A stretch of DNA of 64,000 nt from Clostridia bacterium (GTDB lineage: Bacteria > Bacillota > Clostridia > Oscillospirales > CAG-272): positions 19,456-83,455 of the forward strand of contig JAFVXH010000017.1 of the NCBI GenBank assembly GCA_017501225.1, given 5' to 3'. A program made the position numbers and the translations under genes. A model generated the notes under the pieces. That model was not told where the DNA came from and made no database searches. It saw only the letters and a list, made by a program, of their open reading frames with translations. Below are positions 34,718 to 40,743 of this stretch, one piece after another (position 1 is the first letter of the stretch; each line of letters opens with the position of its first letter).

Positions 34718-35233
34718 TTAGTTGAACTTGATGGTTGCGGTAGAGCCGTCGGTGTAGGTGTAGGTGATGACACCGTTTGCATCAACTGCGAAGGTGCCCT
34801 TTAAGCCTGCAAAATCAGCGTTTGCAGCAAAAGCAGCGGTGAGGCTAGTATTTGCGGGGCATACAGTTACAACAGCCTCGGACCAAGCTTCCTCGTTGAC
34901 GTCAGCGGTTTCTGCATTATCAACTGCGGTGCAGGTGATTACGCTGGTGTAAACCTTGTTGTCAGAAGCCTTTACAAAGTAGGTGGTCTTGGTGACGTCA
35001 ATTGCAACTGCGTCAGCGGACTGAACAGTACCGATGACGAAATCGTTGCCTGCCATCAGCTCGGCGTTGATTGCCTGCTCGACCTGCTTTGCTTCGGTGG
35101 TAGCATTGGACTGATTTGCCTTATTGATGAAAGCAGTGTATCCGACAACGGATACGGTTGCGAGAATTGCGATGATTGCGATAACAACCAGCAACTCAAC
35201 AAGGGTAAAACCCTTTTTCTTCATGGTTTTCAT
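34718..35233 (-). CDS. Type IV pilin (probable major pilin)
   Basis: A 171-residue prepilin. Leader MKTMKKKG is cleaved before FTLVELLVVIAIIAILATV (Glu +5), the classical hydrophobic helix. The following ~135 residues are a small Ala/Thr/Asp-rich globular domain with two cysteines (ITCTAVDN and VTVCPAN) that could form a disulphide. The ATG at 35233 is preceded by AAGGAGAA. It has its own promoter (35308-35336) and terminator, as expected for a highly expressed subunit. The first 83 bp are almost identical to the next pilin gene. The gene is visibly richer in A+T than its neighbours. Confidence 0.9.
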   Translation of the reverse strand: MKTMKKKGFTLVELLVVIAIIAILATVSVVGYTAFINKANQSNATTEAKQVEQAINAELMAGNDFVIGTVQSADAVAIDVTKTTYFVKASDNKVYTSVITCTAVDNAETADVNEEAWSEAVVTVCPANTSLTAAFAANADFAGLKGTFAVDANGVITYTYTDGSTATIKFN

Positions 35234-35307
35234 TGGTTTGTTCTCCTTAATAAAATTTATAGGAACGCTTACTGTTTTCATTGAAGCGACTCCATATCAT
35301 TGTTTTT

Positions 35308-35336
35308 ATTATACTACATTATACATTAAATGTCAA
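35308..35336 (-). promoter_or_regulatory. Sigma-A promoter of the major pilin
   Basis: On the minus strand TTGACA at 35336-35331, 17 bp, TATAAT at 35313-35308. The leader to the ATG is ~70 nt. Confidence 0.85.
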
Positions 35337-35401
35337 TAGATGAGGCGAAAAATGTTCACTCAAATGTCTGGTAATTTTGTGTCAACATACACGACAAAAA
35401 C

Positions 35402-35428
35402 ATCCCCGCGAGCAAAGCCCGCGGGGAT
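35402..35428 (-). terminator. Terminator after the beta-helix pilin
   Basis: On the minus strand the stem atccccgcg/cgcggggat has a GC-rich loop and ends in GTTTTTG. Confidence 0.75.
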
Positions 35429-35463
35429 AAAGTTGGATTGCTCCTAAGTGAAACTGCTTTTAA

Positions 35464-36732
35464 TTACTTTGTGATCGTAACTACGCCGTTTGCAATGACA
35501 ACTGTGCAGCCTTCATTGCACAATGCTTTCCACTCATCAACTGTGTCAAGCTCTTCAAAAGCAACACCATTGAACGTACCGCCGGTAACAATAATGGTTT
35601 CATATTCGCTGGCGTCTCTCAAAGTGAAGATACCGCCGCCATTTACATTAGTAAATGTGCCGCCCTTAACCTCAATCTTACCGCCGCAAGCTACGATGGG
35701 ATTATATGTGTTATTACCACCGGTATACGTACCACTCTCAATGATCAGATTGTTTTGACCAACATGGCCTACTTCTCCGGTTTCTTCGTTGGTGTACTCA
35801 AGATTGCAGCTCCAAACACAACGTCCCTTGCTGTTAATGGTTGTGTTTTTGAGAACGACCGTTGCACTACCGCTTGCATAGACAGCGAGGTCTTCAGCAT
35901 TAAACGTAGCGTTATCAACCGTGGTGTTACCTGCAAAGACAGCGAAGCCGTCCTTATTGGTATTGAAAACTGTATCATTGATGAATACGGTGGTTCCTAC
36001 TTCGGTCTGAATAGGCGTGTTCACAACGTCGCCGTCAGCATCAACGAAAGAGCCAGCGGCACCGATGACACCACCGTTGATGGTAACAGTACCCTTGAGG
36101 ACATTAATGGGGATCTCGTCATCCAAAACGCCGTTGGTGCTCAGAGAAGCATTGCCCAGGTTAAGGGTAACGTTTGCGCCGTCGGTGTTGAAGGTCAGGA
36201 GATTCTCCTTGTCCAAAACAAGGCTCGTATCGATATGGAACTCACCACCCGCAGCAAGTGCGGCTGCAATATCAGCAACATCGGTGATCATCTTTTCAAC
36301 GGTATAACCTGCTGCTTCAATTGCAGCTACCTTGGACAAATCACTAACTGCGAAGTGCCAGTCTGCCTTATTAGCGCTGGGCTCGGTTTTGCTGAAGAGA
36401 ACCTTGAAATCGCCATCAACAAGGAGAATCTGATTGTTTGCCTTATCCCATACGAAGTAGCATCCATTAGTCTTGGTGTTAAGGTTAGCAAGATAGAAGC
36501 CGTTCGCGTAAAGCGCATCCTTAACGTCATCAAAGCTCTTGATAGGATCCGTTACGTTTGTTGCTTCGAGAAGAGTGTTCAACTCGCCTGCGATTGCCGT
36601 GTCGTTAGAAATGTTAGCCTTGTTGATGAAGGTGGTGTATCCTACGATGGATACGGTTGCGAGAATTGCGATGATTGCGATAACAACCAGCAACTCAACG
36701 AGGGTAAAGCCCTTTTTCTTCATGGTTTTCAT
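35464..36732 (-). CDS. Large type IV pilin with predicted beta-helix passenger domain
   Basis: A 422-residue prepilin, far longer than the usual 130-180. Residues 1-40 are the same leader and helix as the neighbouring pilin (cleavage after Gly8, Glu at +5). Residues ~45-150 form a region rich in KAD/FVWD segments. From ~160 the sequence turns into short beta-strand repeats with Asn and Gly turns (TVTINGGVIG, NTTVDNATFN, IIESGTYTGG, KIEVKGGTFTN, IIVTGGTFNG), the pattern of a right-handed parallel beta-helix. I infer a pilus-tip adhesin or carbohydrate-binding tip subunit. It follows a 46-codon gene on the same transcript and is AT-richer than surrounding genes. Confidence 0.85.
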   Translation of the reverse strand: MKTMKKKGFTLVELLVVIAIIAILATVSIVGYTTFINKANISNDTAIAGELNTLLEATNVTDPIKSFDDVKDALYANGFYLANLNTKTNGCYFVWDKANNQILLVDGDFKVLFSKTEPSANKADWHFAVSDLSKVAAIEAAGYTVEKMITDVADIAAALAAGGEFHIDTSLVLDKENLLTFNTDGANVTLNLGNASLSTNGVLDDEIPINVLKGTVTINGGVIGAAGSFVDADGDVVNTPIQTEVGTTVFINDTVFNTNKDGFAVFAGNTTVDNATFNAEDLAVYASGSATVVLKNTTINSKGRCVWSCNLEYTNEETGEVGHVGQNNLIIESGTYTGGNNTYNPIVACGGKIEVKGGTFTNVNGGGIFTLRDASEYETIIVTGGTFNGVAFEELDTVDEWKALCNEGCTVVIANGVVTITK

Positions 36733-36775
36733 AAGTAGTTTGTTTCCTTTCTTTGTTTGTTTGTTGGGTTTGAAT

Positions 36776-36916
36776 TTAAGCCTTGGAGATCAAAACGAGC
36801 TGGACGATCAGTACGACCGCGGACAGTCCGCCAACAGTCAGCCAGGCATACAATGCCGGAACCTTTGCAAGCAGCTTTTCCTTAGCCGTGCCAGTGGTCT
36901 TCTTCTTTTGTGCCAT
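36776..36916 (-). CDS. 46-residue membrane protein related to the ECF transporter tail
   Basis: ATG at 36916 is preceded by GGAGG (36925-36929) and the frame ends at 36776. The product starts MAQKKKTTGTAKEKLLAKVP and has one hydrophobic helix at residues ~24-43, ending VLIVQLVLISKA. From KEKLLAKVP to the end it matches the last 35 residues of the transporter subunit at 49061-49810 at 29 of 35 positions, and the DNA is also visibly related. It is led by a consensus promoter (37031-37059) and lies 43 bp before the beta-helix pilin start. Function is unknown; it may be a membrane anchor or partner protein. Confidence 0.8.
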   Translation of the reverse strand: MAQKKKTTGTAKEKLLAKVPALYAWLTVGGLSAVVLIVQLVLISKA

Positions 36917-37030
36917 AGAAAAATCCTCCATTAAAGTATTTCAGTCCGGCATTCTGTCGGATAACTGATGATGGTGTGCTCGGGTCGCAAGCGTCACGTC
37001 GGCACGTCTGCCTCCCGCAGAATGTAAGTA

Positions 37031-37059
37031 ATTCTACCACACGAATGGCATTTTGTCAA
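37031..37059 (-). promoter_or_regulatory. Sigma-A promoter of the small protein and beta-helix pilin
   Basis: On the minus strand TTGACA at 37059-37054, 17 bp, TAGAAT at 37036-37031. The ~110-nt leader before the ATG at 36916 holds nothing that I recognise. Confidence 0.8.
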
Positions 37060-37139
37060 TAGTTTTCCTGAAATTTCGTCAAAATTGGCAGAAAAAATCC
37101 CTCGTATTTTGGCGTAAAAGGAAGGTTTTGGGTATTTTC

Positions 37140-37433
37140 AACAAACACTTCCTATTATTTATTATTTAGGGGATATCACGCCAAAACGCGCCTCCGCGTG
37201 CCCTCTTTGAGCATATGCGCAAAGCGGGAAAGGGGTGCGGCGAATATGGGCTCTTCACCTTGGAGCGAGTCACTTAGCCTCCCCCGGGGAGAGCCTTTCA
37301 GATGCTTCATGCCCCAATCCTTGTGTAGGGGCGCTCCTATAATTAAAAAAGAGAGCGCTTTTGCAAAAAAATGCCGATATCCCTTGTAGGGGTCGACGTC
37401 CTCGGCGACCCGTCGGAAAGGATTTTGTACGCC
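37140..37433. other. Non-coding, repeat-like interval
   Basis: No gene is supported here. The stretch has small palindromes such as ggggtcgacgtcctcggcga (37390-37409) and GC-rich, CDS-unlike composition, the kind of dispersed intergenic repeat common in gut Clostridia. A plus-strand open frame at 37371-37778 would run across the tRNA and is spurious. Confidence 0.6.
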
Positions 37434-37696
37434 CCTCCGAGCCGCCAACGCAAAAAAAGAGATTTGAACGATACTCCCGGCGCTGCGCTGGCTTGTGCCG
37501 ACTCGTTGCAATCTAGCCGCTTCGCGGCGTCGCACCTCGCAAATATAGTCGCCCTGCTCGCATGCGGGGCACGCTCACGATGCTCCTTATTTGCTCACTC
37601 GCTCGGCTTCGCTGCATCCGCCACAGGCGGCGCTTGCCTCGCTCCCTCTCGCGGGCGCTCGCGTTCAAATCTCCTCCGAGCCGCCAACGCAAAAAA
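37434..37696. repeat. tRNA-derived element flanked by 24-bp direct repeats
   Basis: An identical 24-bp sequence (cctccgagccgccaacgc plus six A) occurs at 37434-37457 and 37673-37696, enclosing 215 bp. Its ccgccaacgcaaa is the reverse complement of the tRNA-Ser 3' end and downstream bases (37715-37727). The tRNA T-arm string agagatttgaac (37734-37745) recurs at 37458-37469, and its complement gttcaaatct at 37663-37672. The interior is GC-rich with several small palindromes. It looks like a non-autonomous element or an accretion of tRNA-end copies. Confidence 0.65.
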
Positions 37697-37717
37697 GCAC
37701 ACCTTTCGGTGTGCTTT
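37691..37717 (-). terminator. Terminator of tRNA-Ser
   Basis: On the minus strand AAAGCACACC-GAAA-GGTGTGCTTTTTT begins 4 nt after the encoded CCA. Confidence 0.88.
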
Positions 37718-37721
37718 GCGT

Positions 37722-37813
37722 TGGCGGAGAAGGAGAGATTTGAACTCTCGCGCCGGTATAACCGGCCTACACCCTTAGCAGGGGCGCCTCTTCGGCCTCT
37801 TGAGTACTTCTCC
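37722..37813 (-). tRNA. tRNA-Ser (anticodon GCU)
   Basis: The minus strand folds as a class II tRNA of 92 nt including encoded CCA. The acceptor GGAGAAG pairs with CTTCTCC, followed by discriminator G and CCA. The anticodon stem-loop is CCCCTGCTAAGGGG-like with loop CTGCTAA, giving anticodon GCU (codons AGC/AGU). A long variable arm (GCCGGTTATACCGGC) and the T-arm GAGAGTTCAAATCTCTC are clear. It has its own promoter and terminator. Confidence 0.93.
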
Positions 37814-37859
37814 GTATACTCATCGCCAGCCGGCCTTTGCAGATGCTCGCGACACGCCT

Positions 37860-37888
37860 ATTATATACGATTTTTGTGCTCTTGTCAA
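37860..37888 (-). promoter_or_regulatory. Sigma-A promoter of tRNA-Ser
   Basis: On the minus strand TTGACA at 37888-37883, 17 bp, TATAAT at 37865-37860, about 47 bp before the tRNA 5' end. Confidence 0.85.
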
Positions 37889-37930
37889 GCCCTTTTTTGC
37901 TTTTTTAACGACTTTTTTGCGCTTCCCGTC

Positions 37931-37962
37931 AAAAAGCATCCAACGGATGCCCGTCGGATGCT
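37931..37962 (-). terminator. Terminator of mazF
   Basis: On the minus strand a hairpin agcatccgacgg / ccgttggatgct ends in TTTTT, just after the mazF stop. Confidence 0.8.
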
Positions 37963-37970
37963 TTCGATCC

Positions 37971-38444
37971 TTACGATGTGCTGATCTGCTCGGTTTTGCT
38001 CTCTGCCACGCTACCCGTACCGGCCGTGCTTGCCGCAGCGCTTGGCGTGTGCGTGCTAAGTCCCTGCATCATGGCTCTTGCCGCCGCGTCCTGCTGTGGG
38101 CTGCCGAGCCCGAAGCTGATGGCAATGGCGGTGTTGACGTGATCCATCACGCTGTCGTCCAGATGTCCCATCTTTTCCTTGAGCCGCCGCTTATCAAGTG
38201 TACGTATCTGCTCCATCAGTATCACCGAGTCCTTGGCAAGTCCTACCTTGTCGGCATAAATATCGATGTGCGTGGGGAGCCTTGCCTTGCTCATGCGTGA
38301 GGTAATTGCCGCCGCGATCACGGTAGGGCTGTATCGGTTCCCGATGTCGTTTTGAATGATCAGAACGGGGCGTAGCCCGCCCTGCTCGGATCCCACGACG
38401 GGGCTTAAGTCTGCGTAGTAAATATCTCCTCGTTTGACGCTCAT
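37971..38444 (-). CDS. mazF: MazF/PemK family endoribonuclease toxin
   Basis: MazF toxins cleave mRNA at short sites. [57 protein letters not shown] and the C-terminal helix region match the NdoA/EndoA type found in Firmicutes. The core ends near residue 115, and a Ser/Thr/Ala-rich tail of ~40 residues follows, which most MazF proteins lack. The ATG at 38444 begins at the conserved MSVKRGD. No antitoxin gene lies directly upstream or downstream: the neighbours are pepF (divergent) and tRNA-Ser. The antitoxin may be elsewhere, or the protein may have another role. Confidence 0.9.
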   Translation of the reverse strand: MSVKRGDIYYADLSPVVGSEQGGLRPVLIIQNDIGNRYSPTVIAAAITSRMSKARLPTHIDIYADKVGLAKDSVILMEQIRTLDKRRLKEKMGHLDDSVMDHVNTAIAISFGLGSPQQDAAARAMMQGLSTHTPSAAASTAGTGSVAESKTEQISTS

Positions 38445-38661
38445 GCTTCTTCGATCCTTTCCTTTCCTTTTTCGGTATGCGCCCAATTTTTGAGTGCGTT
38501 TCCAACACTCCTATTCTTTCCCTCGCAATAGCAGTATATGCGAAAAAACGCATTTTGAAAAAAGTTTTTTCGTCCTATTTTCATTTGCTCAAAAGTGTGA
38601 TAAACTGAATACGTGATTACATTTTCGAAAGAAAAACAGCAGAAAGGGAGGTTTTTGACAG

Positions 38662-40443
38662 ATGTCACAAAAAACAAGAAACGAGCTCCGTGTGTCCGAC
38701 ACGTGGGATTTTTCAAGCATTTTCGCGTCCGACGCGGCGTGGGAGGAGGCGTACGCCAAAGCGGAAGCCGCCATCGGCGAGCTTGGCGCTATCAAGGGCA
38801 CGCTCAGCTCCGTTGCCAACATCAAGGCAGGGCTTGACAAGATCTTTTCTGTCGGTCAGCAGGTGGAGATCATCTATATTTATTCTATGCTCCGTCTGAA
38901 CGTCGACAACGGCGATCCGACCTACCAGAGCATGAACGGAAGGGCGGAGTATCTGTCGGTCAAGTTCTCGATCGCGATCTCGTTCCTTGAGTCCGAGATC
39001 CTTTCGATCCCGCAGGACGTGCTTGCGTCTTATCTTGCCGATCCCGCGCTTGCGACCTACCGCCACACCTTGGAGGACATCGACCGCACGCGCGCCCACA
39101 CCCTTGACGAGCAGCGCGAGCAGATGCTTGCGATGCTTTCCGACGCCTCGGGCACGGCACGCTCGGCGTTTGGCGCGCTGGAAAGCGTGGACATGACCTT
39201 CCCGGACGTCAAGGACGAGCAGGGAAATCCCGCTCCTCTGACGCACGGAAGCTTCGGCGTCTACCGCGAGAGCAAAAATCAGGCGGTTCGCAAGGAGGCG
39301 TTCGAGGTCTATTTCGGAGAATTCAAGAAGTACATCAACACGCTGGCGGCGCTCTATTCCGGAAACGTGAAGATGAACAACTATTACACCCGTGTCAGAG
39401 GATATTCCTCCGCCTGCGAGAAGGCTTTGTTTGGAAACAACGTGCCGGTGTCGGTCTACGATCAGCTGACCGAGGCGGTGCACGGAGGACTCCCCATCAT
39501 GAAGCGCTACTTAGCGCTTCGTCGCCGCGTGCTGGGGCTTGACGAGCTGAATATGTACGATCTGTACTGCCCGATGGTGGAGAGCGTGGATATGAAGGTG
39601 ACCTACGAGGAGGCGCAGGAGCTGGTCCGTAAGGCAACCAAGCCTCTGGGCGAGGAGTATCAGAAGCTGCTGGACCGTGCGTTCTCCGAGCGTTGGATCG
39701 ACGTCTACGAAACCAAGGGCAAGACCACGGGCGCGTACTCCTGCGGTGTGTTCGGCGTGCACCCCTACGTGCTGCTCAACTACACCGATACACTGGATGA
39801 CGCATACACGCTGGCACACGAGCTCGGACACGCCATGCACTCCTATTTCTCGGATACTACGCAGGATTTTGTCAACCATGACTACCGCATTCTGGTTGCC
39901 GAGGTGGCGTCCACGGTCAACGAGGTGCTCCTGACGCGCTATCTGCTCTCGGTCGAAACCGACAAGGACAAGCGCGCGTACATTCTCAATCACTTCCTGG
40001 AGGGCTTCCGCACCACGGTCTTCCGTCAGACGCTGTTCGCGGAATTCGAAAGACGCGCACACGATCTGGATATGAACGGAACTCCTCTGACGGCGGAGGT
40101 GCTCAACGGCATCTACCGCGAGCTCAACGAGCTCTACTACGAGGGCGCTGTGGTAAACGAGCTTCAGGATATCGAGTGGGCGAGAATTCCGCACTTCTAC
40201 AACGCGTTCTACGTATATCAGTACGCCACGGGCTTCTGCTCTGCCGTTTCCATCGCAAAGCGGATCCTGGAGGAGAACGGAACTGCCGATTATCTGCGTT
40301 TCCTCTCCACGGGCGGCTCGGATTATCCGCTTGAGGAGCTCAAGATCGCGGGCGTGGATCTGACAAAGCCCGACACCGTTGCCAATGCAATGCAGGAGTT
40401 TGATTCGGCTCTTTCCGAGCTGGAGGCTCTGCTGCTGAAGTAA
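38662..40443 (+). CDS. pepF: Oligoendopeptidase F
   Basis: A cytoplasmic M3B zinc peptidase of 593 residues that trims oligopeptides. The zinc motif is His386-ELGH-His390 in LAHELGHAMHSYF, with the third ligand Glu in VAEVASTVNEVL. The N-terminal start RNELRVSDTWDFSSIF and the ending EFDSALSELEALL are typical of the family. AAAGGGAGG lies 10 bases upstream of the ATG. It is transcribed alone and ends in a terminator. Confidence 0.95.
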   Translation: MSQKTRNELRVSDTWDFSSIFASDAAWEEAYAKAEAAIGELGAIKGTLSSVANIKAGLDKIFSVGQQVEIIYIYSMLRLNVDNGDPTYQSMNGRAEYLSVKFSIAISFLESEILSIPQDVLASYLADPALATYRHTLEDIDRTRAHTLDEQREQMLAMLSDASGTARSAFGALESVDMTFPDVKDEQGNPAPLTHGSFGVYRESKNQAVRKEAFEVYFGEFKKYINTLAALYSGNVKMNNYYTRVRGYSSACEKALFGNNVPVSVYDQLTEAVHGGLPIMKRYLALRRRVLGLDELNMYDLYCPMVESVDMKVTYEEAQELVRKATKPLGEEYQKLLDRAFSERWIDVYETKGKTTGAYSCGVFGVHPYVLLNYTDTLDDAYTLAHELGHAMHSYFSDTTQDFVNHDYRILVAEVASTVNEVLLTRYLLSVETDKDKRAYILNHFLEGFRTTVFRQTLFAEFERRAHDLDMNGTPLTAEVLNGIYRELNELYYEGAVVNELQDIEWARIPHFYNAFYVYQYATGFCSAVSIAKRILEENGTADYLRFLSTGGSDYPLEELKIAGVDLTKPDTVANAMQEFDSALSELEALLLK

Positions 40444-40467
40444 AAAAGACGGTCACAGAACCGAAAA

Positions 40468-40512
40468 ATCCACCCACGGGTGCAATTTCGCGCCGGCGGG
40501 TGGATCTTTTTT
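40468..40512 (+). terminator. Terminator after pepF
   Basis: An outer 8-bp stem (atccaccc / gggtggat) encloses a GC-rich inner arm and ends in CTTTTTT. Confidence 0.75.
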
Positions 40513-40626
40513 GCACGAAAACGCGCATACGGGCAGCAATTGGCAGAGAAAGCGACTTTTTTAACACGCGCTTCAAAAAAAGGAGAAAAAGAGGGAAAAT
40601 CCTTTTGCAAAATCCGAAAGAACGTA

Positions 40627-40655
40627 TTGACATCGGCGTATTTACATGGTATAAT
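40627..40655 (+). promoter_or_regulatory. Sigma-A promoter of the Ig-like membrane protein
   Basis: TTGACA at 40627-40632, 17 bp, TATAAT at 40650-40655. The rest of the 40513-40743 interval holds only the leader and a GGAGGTG ribosome-binding site at 40728-40734. Confidence 0.88.
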
Positions 40656-40743
40656 AAAGCAGATTATATTTATTTAACGGGCGCGTGCTCGCAGGCGTGC
40701 CCTCTCATGATCTGCGAAATCTTTACGGAGGTGTTGATAGCAA

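Noticed and set aside
35755..36738. Plus-strand open frame of 327 codons opposite the beta-helix pilin
   Set aside because: The minus strand has the canonical pilin leader with ribosome-binding site; the plus frame has no start signal and mirrors the repeats of the pilin.
37371..37778. Plus-strand open frames across the repeat block and tRNA
   Set aside because: They cross the tRNA-Ser gene and the repeat element, and their translations are low-complexity Arg/Ser/Ala sequences without homology to known families.
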